Source: DATEOR01 sp036279015 (GTDB lineage: Bacteria; Actinomycetota; Thermoleophilia; Gaiellales; Gaiellaceae). From it: DNA of 64,000 bases. This document shows positions 43,677-52,686 of the stretch, in pieces. Below the pieces are notes generated by a model. That model was given only the letters and a program-made list of their open reading frames with translations. It was not told the DNA's origin and did not search any database. Both the position numbers and the translations under genes were made by a program. The stretch is from contig DASUJY010000033.1 in the NCBI GenBank assembly GCA_036279015.1, forward strand, positions 1 through 64,000, read 5' to 3'. Each line of letters starts with the position of its first letter. The first letter of the stretch is position 1.

Positions 43677-44508
43677 GCCTTCCACCTACTCGATCGTCGC
43701 CTGCGATCTCCAGGCGGGCGAGTGGGGGGTCGCGGTGCAGTCTCGGTTCCTCGCGGTCGGGGCGGGCGTCCCGGCGGCGGAGCCGCATGTCGGCGCGCTC
43801 GCCACGCAGGCGCTCGCCAACATGCGCTACGGACCGGAGGGCCTCGCGCTCCTGCGCGAGGGGCTCTCGGCGGAGGAGGTCGTTCGCCGCCTGACCGACG
43901 CGGACGCGGGCCGCGACGACCGCCAGCTCGGCGTCGTCGACGCACGTGGAGGCGCCGCCTCCTACACGGGCTCCGCGTGCCACGACTGGGCCGGCGGAAT
44001 CACGGGGGAGGGCTACGCCGCCCAGGGGAACATCCTCGTCTCGGAGGAGACCGTGACAGCCCTCGGGCGCACGTTCGAGGCGACTGCGGGCCGACCGCTC
44101 GCCGAGCGCCTGCTCGAAGCGCTGGCCGTCGCCCAGGCGGCGGGAGGCGATCGCCGCGGCCAGCAGGCCGCAGCGCTCCTCGTCGTCCGCAAGGACGGCG
44201 GCTACATGGGGACGACCGACGCGGCCGTCGACCTGCGCGTCGACGACCACCCCGCGCCGATCGAGGAGCTCCGCCGGATCTACGCGCTCCACGACCTCCT
44301 CTTCGGCGAGACGCCCGCCCAGGACTGGCTCGAGGTCGACGAGCAGCTCGCGCTCGAGCTCCGCGAGCGCCTCGACGCGCTCGGCTACGCCGGCGACGAT
44401 CTCGAGCAGGCCTTCCTCGACTGGGCCGGCACGGAGAACCTGGAGGAGCGGGTCACCGGCGTCGACCGCGTCGACCCGGTCGTCCTCGCCGAGCTCCGCA
44501 AGGCCTGA
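43669..44508 (+). CDS. DUF1028 (Ntn-hydrolase-like) protein with peptidoglycan-binding-like tail
   Basis: The 279-residue product begins MARPSTYSIVACDLQAGEWG, followed by QSRFLAVGAGVP and GNILVSEET, the diagnostic DUF1028 run, which has an N-terminal-nucleophile-hydrolase-like fold. The C-terminal 60 residues (DWLEVDEQLALELRERLDALG) match the putative peptidoglycan-binding domain often fused to DUF1028. No signal peptide is visible. It overlaps the previous gene by eight bases. Confidence 0.9.
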   Translation: MARPSTYSIVACDLQAGEWGVAVQSRFLAVGAGVPAAEPHVGALATQALANMRYGPEGLALLREGLSAEEVVRRLTDADAGRDDRQLGVVDARGGAASYTGSACHDWAGGITGEGYAAQGNILVSEETVTALGRTFEATAGRPLAERLLEALAVAQAAGGDRRGQQAAALLVVRKDGGYMGTTDAAVDLRVDDHPAPIEELRRIYALHDLLFGETPAQDWLEVDEQLALELRERLDALGYAGDDLEQAFLDWAGTENLEERVTGVDRVDPVVLAELRKA

Positions 44509-44793
44509 CCGACCGGCCCACGCAGCGATGGCAGAGGTCTTCGTCCATCGGAGTCAGAGGCGATGGCCAGATCACAGATCTCTCTCACTCAGGCAGGCCT
44601 ACCGAGCACCCGCACGCCGCTCGACTAGACCCGAAACGTTTTCACCATCTCGACACACGTCGCCCTTGACACCGAACGGTGTCCGACACCGATTTTCGTC
44701 AAGGGCCGACTGTGCCGAGTTTGTGAAAATTCGGCGCGCCGGCCTCGGGGAGCGCGGCGGCGACGGTTGACACGCTGTTACTTGGCGCCGCGG
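44509..44793. other. 285-bp intergenic region with palindromic operator-like sequence
   Basis: This gap between the convergent DUF1028 and ankyrin genes is less GC-rich than its surroundings. It contains the 16-bp palindrome GACACCGAACGGTGTC (44668-44683), a repeat of GACACCG at 44685-44691, and a flanking perfect 9-bp repeat GCCCTTGAC/GTCAAGGGC (44662-44706). TTGACA at 44667-44672 overlaps the palindrome and could be a -35, but no convincing -10 or gene follows. No tRNA or coding sequence was found. Confidence 0.5.
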
Positions 44794-45282
44794 TTACGCA
44801 CCGCCGCCCGCCTGGGCGCCGTGGCGGATGAGGAGCTCGGCAAGCTCGAGGTCGCCGCCCCGCTCGGCCGCCATCAGGGGCGTGAAACCTTCGTGCTGGC
44901 GTGCGTTCGGATCGGCGCCAGCCTCGAGAAGGGCCTCGGCGTTGTCGGCTCGCCCCGCCGCGACGGCGCTGTGGAGTGGCCTCGCCTCCGGGGCGAACTG
45001 CCCGTTTCGTGCCGGGGCCTCGAGATCGGCGCCCGCGTCGAGCAGGAGGCGCACCGCCTCCGGCGAGCCGAAGAAAGCCGCGTAGTGGAGCGCGGTGAAC
45101 CCGTCGGGCGACCAGGACCGCGCAAGCGCCGGGTCGGCGGCTAGGAGCTCCTCGAGCCGCGGCGCCGCGCCGAGGGCCGCCGCCTCGAAGACGTCGAGCT
45201 CCGTACCCGCCCCCAGCTCTTCGGCGCGCTCGCGCTCGCCGGCGTAGAGCGCCTCGAGGACGGGACCGATAGCGCTAGCCAT
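44794..45282 (-). CDS. Ankyrin-repeat protein
   Basis: The 162-residue product has three to four ankyrin repeats (DGFTALHYAAFFGSPEAVRLLLDAGAD; PLHSAVAAGRADNAEALLEAGADPN; EGFTPLMAAERGGDLELAELLIRHGA). These bind partner proteins. It is cytoplasmic. Its ATG lies 8 bases inside the end of the LDH2-like gene, so the two are translationally coupled in an Mrp-LDH2-ankyrin operon. The partner is unknown. Confidence 0.88.
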   Translation of the reverse strand: MASAIGPVLEALYAGERERAEELGAGTELDVFEAAALGAAPRLEELLAADPALARSWSPDGFTALHYAAFFGSPEAVRLLLDAGADLEAPARNGQFAPEARPLHSAVAAGRADNAEALLEAGADPNARQHEGFTPLMAAERGGDLELAELLIRHGAQAGGGA

Positions 45283-46003
45283 CGCCTGGCAGTCTGATCC
45301 CCTCGGCCCGCGCGCGCAGGCCCGGGACGGGGTCGTGCTCGGGACGCGCGACGAGGAGGACGGCACCGTGCTCCTCGCCGGCGAGGGCCGAGACGAACAT
45401 CTCCAGGCCGACGGCGAGCGCGAATGCCTTGTGCGCCTGTTCGCCCCCGAAGGGGACGAGGTCCTCGGGCGAGGCGCTGCCGCGAAGGACGTCTCCATGC
45501 GTCACCTTGCCCATCGACACGTCGGCGACAAGCGGTCGGCCGTCCGAGCTCGGGATCGCGGTCGCGAGCGGGTTCGTGCCGGCGAGCGGGCTGCCGCCGT
45601 CCGGATGGCCGAGGCGCGCAGGAGAGGTGGCCGTGAGCGCCGCAACGAGCCCGTGGTCGGCGAGCCTCCGCACCCAGTAGCCGAGGAAGCCGGTCGGAAA
45701 ACAGCGCGAAGCGACGACGAGCCTCGAGCGCTCGGGCGGATCGAAGAGCTGCGCCTCGACGATGCGCGCGAGCACGAGGTAGCCGAGCGCGCCCCTGCCG
45801 TCCCAGCGCTCGTAGCCGTGCTCGACGACCACGCGCTCCGGACGCGCGCGGGGATCGAGGTCGGGCAACGAGCGCAGGAACTCGATCCGCGAGACTCCGT
45901 GGCCCGGGCGCCCCCGGCGATCGGCCTCCTCGAAGTGGTCGGCGAGCGTTCGCGCATCGGCCTCGCCGAAGCCGAGCCCGCGGAGCTCGTCGAACGCGGT
46001 CAG
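45275..46003 (-). CDS. Compact LDH2/MDH2-family oxidoreductase-like protein
   Basis: The 242-residue product resembles the malate/lactate dehydrogenase-2 family: RGRPGHGVSRIEFLRSLPDL near the N-terminus and AGTNPLATAIPSSDG in the middle. It is about 100 residues shorter than usual (around 340), and the conserved N-H-x-G active-site region is not recognisable, so catalysis is uncertain. No ATG, GTG or TTG lies near the start of homology. A CTG at 46003 overlapping the Mrp stop (CTGA) is the likely start. The end overlaps the ankyrin gene. Confidence 0.65.
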   Translation of the reverse strand: MTAFDELRGLGFGEADARTLADHFEEADRRGRPGHGVSRIEFLRSLPDLDPRARPERVVVEHGYERWDGRGALGYLVLARIVEAQLFDPPERSRLVVASRCFPTGFLGYWVRRLADHGLVAALTATSPARLGHPDGGSPLAGTNPLATAIPSSDGRPLVADVSMGKVTHGDVLRGSASPEDLVPFGGEQAHKAFALAVGLEMFVSALAGEEHGAVLLVARPEHDPVPGLRARAEGIRLPGDG

Positions 46004-47100
46004 GCCGAGACGAGCGGGAGGGGCTTCACGATGCCGACCCCCTCCTCCCGCTTCGCCGCCGCGATCGACCGGGCGAGCGCGAGGATCGCCTGCGAGACCT
46101 CGGCCTCCGGCTCGGCGTCCACGATCGGCTCCCCCTCGTCGGCAAACGCGCCGAGACGGGGATCGAACGGAATCCTGCCGAGCAGCGGCGCCTCGACCTC
46201 TCGCGCGAGCGCCTCGCCGCCTCCTGCTCCGAAGAGCTCCTCGCCGGTCCCGGTCATGTAGGCCATGTTCTCGACGACGCCGAGCAGGCGCATATTCGTC
46301 TTCCTCGCCATCTGCGCGGCGCGCACGGCCACCTGCTGCGCGGCCCGGTGAGGCGTCGTCACGACGACCGCCTCTGCGCGCGGCAGAAGCTGCCCGAGCG
46401 AGATGGCGACGTCGCCGGTTCCGGGCGGCATGTCGACGACCAGCGTGTCGAGGTCGCCCCAGTGCACGTCCGAGAGGAACTGCTCGAGCGCGCGGTGCAG
46501 CATCGGCCCGCGCCACATGATCGGCGTGTTCTCGTCGAGGAAGAAGCCGATCGACATGACCTTGAGCTCGCCGCGCACCGGCGGGACGATCATCTTGTCG
46601 ACGGCGACCGGACGCTGGTTGATGCCGAGCATCGTCGGGATCGAGTACCCGTAGACGTCCGCGTCGAGGACTCCCGTCTTCTGCCCCAGGCCGGCGAACG
46701 CCGCAGCGAGGTTCGCGGTCAACGACGACTTCCCGACGCCGCCCTTGCCGCTTGCAACGGCGACGATCCGAGTCGAGGACCCGACCGAGATCCCCGGCGT
46801 GCGCTCGGCGACTCCGCCCCGCAGGCGCGAGGTCAGCGCCGTTTTCTCCTCGGGAGTCATGACGTCGAAGCCGAGGCCGATCGACTCGACGCCTTCGACC
46901 GGTGCGAGCGCACGCTGCACCTGCTCCTCGAAGCTCGAGCGGAGCGGACAGCCGGGAACCGTGAGCGCGATCGTCACGTCGACCCGGCCACCGTCGATCT
47001 CGACGCCGCGAACCATGTCGAGCTCGACGACGGAGCGGCCGAGCTCCGGGTCGATGACGCCCTCGAGCGCCTTCAGGACTTCTTCCTGCGAAACCCCCAC
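46000..47100 (-). CDS. mrp: Mrp/ApbC-type P-loop ATPase
   Basis: The 366-residue product has an N-terminal MIP18/DUF59 domain (VLKALEGVIDPELGRSVVELDM) and a ParA-like ATPase domain with VASGKGGVGKSSL. Members carry Fe-S clusters to enzymes. The family's bridging CxxC is replaced by TGTG (ENMAYMTGTGEELFG), as in some actinobacterial relatives, so cluster binding may differ. The GTG start at 47100 is seven bases from a TAGCCT -10, so it is probably leaderless. It diverges from the response-regulator gene. Confidence 0.9.
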   Translation of the reverse strand: MGVSQEEVLKALEGVIDPELGRSVVELDMVRGVEIDGGRVDVTIALTVPGCPLRSSFEEQVQRALAPVEGVESIGLGFDVMTPEEKTALTSRLRGGVAERTPGISVGSSTRIVAVASGKGGVGKSSLTANLAAAFAGLGQKTGVLDADVYGYSIPTMLGINQRPVAVDKMIVPPVRGELKVMSIGFFLDENTPIMWRGPMLHRALEQFLSDVHWGDLDTLVVDMPPGTGDVAISLGQLLPRAEAVVVTTPHRAAQQVAVRAAQMARKTNMRLLGVVENMAYMTGTGEELFGAGGGEALAREVEAPLLGRIPFDPRLGAFADEGEPIVDAEPEAEVSQAILALARSIAAAKREEGVGIVKPLPLVSA

Positions 47101-47163
47101 GGGAGCAAGGCTACCAGCGCCACCCCGGAGGAATCCGACCCTTCCGTCAGTCACGATACGGGC

Positions 47164-47844
47164 ATGGACGAACGCGTACTGCTCGTCGAGGACGACGCCT
47201 CGATCCGCGAGGTGGCCGGCCTCGGCCTCACGCAGGCGGGCTTTCGAGTCACGACGTCGGGCGACGGACGCAACGGGCTCGTCCAGTTTCACAACCAGAG
47301 CTTCGACCTCGTCGTCCTCGACATCATGCTCCCCGAGCTCGACGGGTACGAGGTCTGCCGCCAGATCCGGAGCGAGAGCCAGGTGCCGATCATCATGCTC
47401 TCGGCGAAGAGCGACACCGTCGACGTCGTCGTCGGGCTCGAGCTCGGCGCCGACGACTACGTCACGAAGCCATTCGAGCTCCCAGAGCTCGTCGCGCGCG
47501 CTCGAGCCGCCGTTCGCCGGGCCGCCGCACTACCCGAGGACCCGGTGCTCTCCCGGGGCGACCTCGAGATCGATCCGGGGGCCTTCGTCGCGCGCAAGGG
47601 GGGCGAGGAGGTCAACCTGACCGCGACCGAGTTCAGGCTCCTCTTCGAGCTCGCGCGCCGGCCGGGCCAGGTCTTCACGCGCGAGCTCCTGCTGGAGCGA
47701 GTCTGGAACTACGAGTACCTCGGCGACTCCCGGCTCGTCGACGTCGCCGTCCAGCGACTGCGGGCCAAGGTCGAGGACGACCCCAAGGAGCCGCGCCACG
47801 TAAAGACGGTCCGCGGAGTCGGCTACCGCTTCGACGTGGAGTAG
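47164..47844 (+). CDS. OmpR/MtrA-type response regulator
   Basis: The 226-residue product has a receiver domain with Asp53 as the phosphorylation site (VVLDIMLPELDG), Lys102 in TKPFE, and a C-terminal winged helix (LTATEFRLLFELARRPGQVF, then RGVGYRFD). The kinase follows after three bases, then a GerMN protein; this order resembles mtrA-mtrB-lpqB, which controls cell-envelope genes in actinobacteria. A weak CACGAT hexamer lies six bases before the ATG. Confidence 0.94.
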   Translation: MDERVLLVEDDASIREVAGLGLTQAGFRVTTSGDGRNGLVQFHNQSFDLVVLDIMLPELDGYEVCRQIRSESQVPIIMLSAKSDTVDVVVGLELGADDYVTKPFELPELVARARAAVRRAAALPEDPVLSRGDLEIDPGAFVARKGGEEVNLTATEFRLLFELARRPGQVFTRELLLERVWNYEYLGDSRLVDVAVQRLRAKVEDDPKEPRHVKTVRGVGYRFDVE

Positions 47845-47847
47845 CCG

Positions 47848-49230
47848 GTGCCCGATCGACCTGCGATCCGGCCGGGTCGTCTTCGGCGGCGTCTCACGAT
47901 CGCCTTCCTCCTCGTCGCCGGTCTGTCCGCCGCCGCCCTCGCCGTCGCCTCGTATGCGATCGTGCGCGAGGCACGCCTCTCGGACTCCGTCGACCGCGCG
48001 CTCGAGCAGAGCCGCTTCAACCTCGTCTTCGCGAACGAGACGCTGACGCGCAACCCGAGCACACACGAGGTCGACCAGCTGCTCGCCGCGTACGAGCGCC
48101 GCGGCGGCTTCGAGACCGTCGGCGCAGCCGGACCGCGGCGGTTCTCCTCGAGCGTCTCGGTCGGGATCCAGGAGGTTCCCACCTCCCTCAGGGAGCTGGT
48201 CGCGGACGGCAAGCTCGCCTACGAGCGCGAGGACGTTGCCGGGACGCGCTACCTGCTCGTCGGCGGGATGGTGCGGCGGGCCGACGCCGAGCTCTACTTC
48301 TTCTACCCCGAGGAACGGCTCTGGGACGAGCTCGGGCAGCTCCGCAACGTCCTCCTGGCCGGTCTCGGCGTGCTGGCCGTGCTCGGAGCGCTCGTCGGCG
48401 CCTTCCTCGCGAGGCGAATCCTCGCCCCCGTGGGCCGGGCGAGCCAGGCCGCACACTCGCTGGCCGAAGGGCTCCTCGAGACGAGGCTGCCGGTCGAGTC
48501 GCGCGACGAATTCGGCGCGTGGGCCGCCTCCTTCAACGAGATGGCCGAGGCGCTCGAGGCGAAGATCAGGGCCCTCTCAGATGCGCAGGCCCGCGAGCGG
48601 CGCTTCACCTCGGACGTCTCGCACGAGCTGCGTACACCGCTGACCGCGATCGTCGCCGAGGCCTCGCTCCTGGCCGAGCAGCTCGACCGCATGCCGCCCG
48701 ACGCCCGCCGACCGGCGGAGCTCCTCGTCGACGACGTCGCCCGGCTTCGCGACCTGGTCGAGGACCTGATGGAGATCTCCCGTCTCGACGCCGGCCAGGC
48801 CCGCGTGCGCGAGGAACGTGTCGACCTCGGCTCGCTCGTCCGGGCTGCGGTGCGCTCGCGGGCCTGGGAGGATCGGGTGCAAGTCGACGGAGACGGCGTC
48901 GTCGTCCAGTCCGACCACCGCCGCTTGGAGCGGATCGCGTCGAACCTGATCGGCAACGCGCTCGAGCACGGCGGCCGCGAGGTCCTCGTCCGGGTCGCAC
49001 GCGACGGGGTCGGCGCCTTCCTCGAGGTGAGCGACCGCGGAGCCGGGATCCCGCCTGACCGGCTTCCGCACGTCTTCGACCGCTTCTACAAGGCCGACAC
49101 CGCGCGGGCCGGTCCCGGCAGCGGCCTCGGACTTGCGATCGCCCTCGAGAACGCCCGCCTGCTCGGCGGGGACATCGAGGTCTGGAGCGAGGTCGGCCGC
49201 GGCACGCGCTTCACGCTTCGGCTGCCGTAA
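47848..49230 (+). CDS. Sensor histidine kinase (MtrB-like)
   Basis: The 460-residue product has two membrane spans (about residues 17-35 and 165-190) around an extracytoplasmic sensor domain, a HAMP linker, the phospho-acceptor histidine in FTSDVSHELRTPLT, and ATPase motifs NLIGNALEHG, VSDRGAGIP and GSGLGLAIAL. It starts at GTG three bases after the response regulator and should phosphorylate it. Confidence 0.94.
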   Translation: MPDRPAIRPGRLRRRLTIAFLLVAGLSAAALAVASYAIVREARLSDSVDRALEQSRFNLVFANETLTRNPSTHEVDQLLAAYERRGGFETVGAAGPRRFSSSVSVGIQEVPTSLRELVADGKLAYEREDVAGTRYLLVGGMVRRADAELYFFYPEERLWDELGQLRNVLLAGLGVLAVLGALVGAFLARRILAPVGRASQAAHSLAEGLLETRLPVESRDEFGAWAASFNEMAEALEAKIRALSDAQARERRFTSDVSHELRTPLTAIVAEASLLAEQLDRMPPDARRPAELLVDDVARLRDLVEDLMEISRLDAGQARVREERVDLGSLVRAAVRSRAWEDRVQVDGDGVVVQSDHRRLERIASNLIGNALEHGGREVLVRVARDGVGAFLEVSDRGAGIPPDRLPHVFDRFYKADTARAGPGSGLGLAIALENARLLGGDIEVWSEVGRGTRFTLRLP

Positions 49231-49320
49231 CGCCTGCCCGTGACCTGATCGTTACCCGGCGGCAAGCGGCCGGTTGCGCAGGACGACGAGGATCGAAGGC
49301 GTACCCACGGAGGAGACGCC

Positions 49321-50247
49321 ATGAAGTACGTCATCGCAACCCTCGCACTCATCCTCGCCGCGCTGCTCGGCATCGTCGCCGCGAGCTGCGGTGTCGGACG
49401 CGGCGCCGAGTCCGCCGGCCCGGTCCCGACCTCCGAGCCGGGCGAAGTCGCCGGGACGACGACGGGGTCGGGAACCGCGCCCACGGGATCGGGCGGCTCG
49501 ACCACCCCGGACGACGGCGCGGGTCGCATCACCTACCAGGTCTGGTTCACCCGCGGCGAGTCGCTCTTCGTGGTCGAGCGGACGCAGGCGGCCACGGCGC
49601 GGGTCGGCACCGCTGCGGTGGAGGCTCTCCTTGCCGGCCCGGATCGCCAGGAGCAGGCGGCCGCGGTCGGCTCACAGGTCCCCGCGGGAACGAAGCTCCT
49701 CGGCCTCACGGTTGCGAACGGGGTCGCCACGGTCGACCTCACCTCCGAGTACGAGTCCGGAGGCGGCTCGGCGTCCATGAACATGCGAATCGCGCAGATC
49801 GTCTACACCCTTACCCAGTTCCCGACCGTGAAGGGCGTCCTCTTCGAGCTCGACGGTCGCAGGGTGGACGTGCTCGGCGGCGAGGGGGTCGTCGTCGACC
49901 AGCCGATCGCCCGCAAGGACTACCGCGAGCTCCTTCCGGCCATCCTCGTCAAGGGGCCGGGAATCGGCGAGCGGGTGTCGAATCCCGTCACCGTGTCGGG
50001 GAGCGCGAACGTCTTCGAGGCCAACGTGACCGTCGAGATCCAGGACGCGAACGGGAAGGTCGTGGGCAGCACCTTCACGACCGCGACATGCGGCACCGGC
50101 TGCCGCGGAACCTTTTCCGTCGCCGTCCCGTATGAAGTTTCGGCCGCGACTCACGGTCTGATCATCGTGCACGACGACGACGCGGCAGGAACCGGCAGCC
50201 CGCCCCACGAGGTCCGGATTCCGGTCGTGCTGACACCTTCCTCCTGA
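49321..50247 (+). CDS. GerMN/Gmad2-domain envelope protein (LpqB-like context)
   Basis: The 308-residue product has an N-terminal hydrophobic export signal (YVIATLALILAALLGIVAASC), a Thr/Gly/Ser-rich linker, a GerMN (sporulation/spore germination type) domain (residues 60-190) and a C-terminal immunoglobulin-like Gmad2 domain (about residues 205-300). The cysteine after the hydrophobic stretch could be lipidated, though the lipobox is imperfect. GGAGGAGA precedes the ATG. It follows the two-component pair, as lpqB follows mtrAB. Confidence 0.85.
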   Translation: MKYVIATLALILAALLGIVAASCGVGRGAESAGPVPTSEPGEVAGTTTGSGTAPTGSGGSTTPDDGAGRITYQVWFTRGESLFVVERTQAATARVGTAAVEALLAGPDRQEQAAAVGSQVPAGTKLLGLTVANGVATVDLTSEYESGGGSASMNMRIAQIVYTLTQFPTVKGVLFELDGRRVDVLGGEGVVVDQPIARKDYRELLPAILVKGPGIGERVSNPVTVSGSANVFEANVTVEIQDANGKVVGSTFTTATCGTGCRGTFSVAVPYEVSAATHGLIIVHDDDAAGTGSPPHEVRIPVVLTPSS

Positions 50248-50248
50248 C

Positions 50249-51271
50249 ATGACGGGGATGAGCTACCGAAAGTACCGCGGCCGGCGCTCCTGGCTGCGAG
50301 CGGGTGCGCCGCTCGTGCTCGTCCTCGTCGGTCTCGTCACGGCGGTCGCGGTCGCTCGCGCCGGCGACCCGCTCGGTTCCAGTGGGCAGGGAGACGTCGA
50401 GCCGCTCGTCGCCGAAGGCGTCACGGTCGGCGGCGTTCCCGTCGGGGGCTACACCGCCGCCCAGGCGACCTCCGCAGTCGAGGGCGCCTTCTCGGAGCCG
50501 TTCGTCCTCACGACCGCGAGCCACATCCGGCGCGCCGCGCCGGAGAGCCTGGGCGGCCACGCGCTCGTACGCGACGCGGTCGCCGGCGCGCTCAGGGCGC
50601 ATCCCGGAGAGAACGTCCGCCTCGCCGTGGCCCTCGACGCTGCCCGCCTGAAGCGTTTCGTCTCCTCCCTCGACCGCCTCTACTCGCGCGAGCCGCGGGA
50701 TGCACGGGTCGTCCTCGTCGGCCTTCGCCCGGTCGTGAAGGACGGGCGCGAGGGCCTCGCCGTGCGGCGCGGCGCGCTCTACCGGCAGCTCGAGGCTGCC
50801 CTTACGGCAGGCGACCGCACGCTCGTCCGGATTCCGTTCAAGCACACGAAGCCGGCGGTGACGACCGAGAGCTTCGCGTCCGTGATCGTGATCCAGCGGA
50901 GCTCCAACCGCCTCGTCGTCTGGGACGGAAAGCACCGCTGGGGCACGTTCGGAGTCGCGACCGGGCAGCCCATCTACCCGACTCCACTCGGCCGCTTCAC
51001 GATCGTCACGAAGCAGGAGAACCCGTGGTGGTATCCGCCTGACTCGCCGTGGGCACAGGGCCTCCAGCCGGTTCCGCCGGGACCGGGCAATCCGCTCGGG
51101 ACCCGCTGGATGGGCATTTCCGCGCCCGGGGTCGGGATCCACGGCACGCCCGACGCCGCGTCGATCGGCTACTCGGCTTCGCACGGCTGCATCCGCATGC
51201 GCATCCCTGACGCCGAGCGGGTCTTCGACCACGTCTCGGTCGGTACCACGGTCTTCATCGTTCCCGCGTAG
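50249..51271 (+). CDS. L,D-transpeptidase (YkuD domain)
   Basis: The 340-residue product has a membrane anchor at residues 17-37, an extracytoplasmic linker domain and a C-terminal YkuD domain with the catalytic motif HGTPDAASIGYSASHGCIRM, including the active-site Cys. It would make 3-3 cross-links in peptidoglycan. It lies directly after the GerMN protein, so the signalling block and wall enzyme may be co-expressed. A second ATG 12 bases downstream is an alternative start. Confidence 0.93.
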   Translation: MTGMSYRKYRGRRSWLRAGAPLVLVLVGLVTAVAVARAGDPLGSSGQGDVEPLVAEGVTVGGVPVGGYTAAQATSAVEGAFSEPFVLTTASHIRRAAPESLGGHALVRDAVAGALRAHPGENVRLAVALDAARLKRFVSSLDRLYSREPRDARVVLVGLRPVVKDGREGLAVRRGALYRQLEAALTAGDRTLVRIPFKHTKPAVTTESFASVIVIQRSSNRLVVWDGKHRWGTFGVATGQPIYPTPLGRFTIVTKQENPWWYPPDSPWAQGLQPVPPGPGNPLGTRWMGISAPGVGIHGTPDAASIGYSASHGCIRMRIPDAERVFDHVSVGTTVFIVPA

Positions 51272-51281
51272 GCTCACCCCG

Positions 51282-51890
51282 GTGTGGGAAGGAATGGCGC
51301 GGCGCCTCGAGGGCCGGATCGTGACGGTCGAGCCGCTCGCGCCCGAGCACGAGGCAGGCCTCCGACGCGCTGCCTCCGACCCGGAGGTCTGGCGCTGGCT
51401 GCCGTGGAACGGCGGCGAGTCCGAGCAGACGTTCCACCGCTGGATGGAGGATGCGCTCGAGCGCAGCGCAGACGGGCTCGACTGCGCCTTCGTAGTTCTC
51501 GACGCCGAGAGCGGCGATCCGCTCGGTAGCACCCGCTACCTGGCGATGCGTCCCGAGCACCGCGTCGTCGAGATCGGCTGGACGTGGCTCGGACCTGGAG
51601 CGTGGCGCACCGGAGCGAACGCCGAGGCGAAGCTCCTCCTTCTCGGCCATGCCTTCGACGAGCTCGGCTGCATGCGCGTCGAGTTCAAGACCGACGCGCT
51701 GAACGAGAAGGCACGCGCGGCCCTGGAGGCGCTGCCCGCCCGCTTCGAGGGCATCTTCCGCAAACACATGCTCGTGCGCGGCGGCACGGTCCGCGACTCG
51801 GCCTGGTACGCGATCACGGACGACGAGTGGGCAGCGGTGCACGCCAGCCTCGAACGCAGGGTCAACGCGAAGGCGGCGAGGAGATCGTGA
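51282..51890 (+). CDS. GNAT-family N-acetyltransferase (RimJ/RimL type)
   Basis: The 202-residue product begins LEGRIVTVEPLAPEHEAGLRRA and has RYLAMRPEHRVVEIGWTWLGP and NAEAKLLLLGHAFDELGCMRVEFKTDALN, typical of acetyl-CoA-dependent N-acetyltransferases of the RimJ/L group. The GTG start at 51282 is seven bases from TAGGCT, whose TAG is also the stop codon of the transpeptidase gene. It converges on the IMPase gene, overlapping it by 29 bp. Confidence 0.88.
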   Translation: MWEGMARRLEGRIVTVEPLAPEHEAGLRRAASDPEVWRWLPWNGGESEQTFHRWMEDALERSADGLDCAFVVLDAESGDPLGSTRYLAMRPEHRVVEIGWTWLGPGAWRTGANAEAKLLLLGHAFDELGCMRVEFKTDALNEKARAALEALPARFEGIFRKHMLVRGGTVRDSAWYAITDDEWAAVHASLERRVNAKAARRS

Positions 51891-52686
51891 GGCGCCGGTA
51901 AAGCTCGGAGCAGATCTGCGGCGTCGCCGCGGCGACGACCCGGGAGTGCGGGCTGAGGTCGAGGGGAGCCCTCGCGAAGGGAGGCCGGTCTGGCAGGTCG
52001 ATGGCGAATCCCCGCTCCCGGACGAGCAGCTGGGCGGCGGCGATGTCGACGCTTCGGGCGGGCTTCAGGGAGCACACGGCGTCGACGCGTCCGGCGGCGA
52101 GATGACAGAGCGTGAGCGCCAGGGAGCCCATCACCCTCGTGCGCGGCGCGAAGCCGACCATGTCGCCGACCTGCTCCGCGACGAGATCCGTGCGCGTCGC
52201 CTCGAACGAGAGGATCTCGACGTCCTCCTTCGGGCCCGGGCCGGCGAGCGGGGCGCCGTCGAGGAACGCACCATCGCCTCCGACCGCGACCCATTCTTCG
52301 CCCGTGCCAAGGTCGCAGACATAGCCGAAGAAGACGTCGGCCATCGCCGGACCGTCCGCGACTGCCAGCGAGACGGAGAAGAACGGAATGCCGCGCTTGG
52401 CATTCATGCTCCCGTCGATCGGGTCCAGCACGAGCACCGGCGTCTCGGCGCCGAAGTCGCGCACGCCGAGCTCCTCGGAGACGAGCGTGAACGAGACCCC
52501 GGACCGGTGCAGGTCTTCGAGCCTCGCCACGACGGCGCGCTCGGCCGCCTCGTCGATCGCCGTCGTCTCGTCGCCGCCCTCGCCCGCGCCGACGACCGGC
52601 TCCCGCTCGATCCGGGTGGGGAGGCTCCCGACCACGCGGCGTACGTCCGCGGCGACGAGCCTCGCGACTGCGAGCCAGTCCGTCAC
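51862..52686 (-). CDS. Inositol monophosphatase-family protein
   Basis: The 274-residue product has the metal-binding motifs SEELG, LDPIDGSMNAKRGIPFFS and SVDIAA of the IMPase superfamily. It would hydrolyse a small phosphate ester such as inositol phosphate, fructose-bisphosphate or PAP. It starts at a GTG overlapping the DUF1015 stop (GTGA), so the two are coupled. It converges on the GNAT gene. Confidence 0.88.
   Translation of the reverse strand: MTDWLAVARLVAADVRRVVGSLPTRIEREPVVGAGEGGDETTAIDEAAERAVVARLEDLHRSGVSFTLVSEELGVRDFGAETPVLVLDPIDGSMNAKRGIPFFSVSLAVADGPAMADVFFGYVCDLGTGEEWVAVGGDGAFLDGAPLAGPGPKEDVEILSFEATRTDLVAEQVGDMVGFAPRTRVMGSLALTLCHLAAGRVDAVCSLKPARSVDIAAAQLLVRERGFAIDLPDRPPFARAPLDLSPHSRVVAAATPQICSELYRRLTISSPPSR

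Noticed and set aside
44509..44793. A CRISPR array or tRNA in the larger convergent gap
   Set aside because: There are no evenly spaced repeats and no cloverleaf; only the palindromes reported above.
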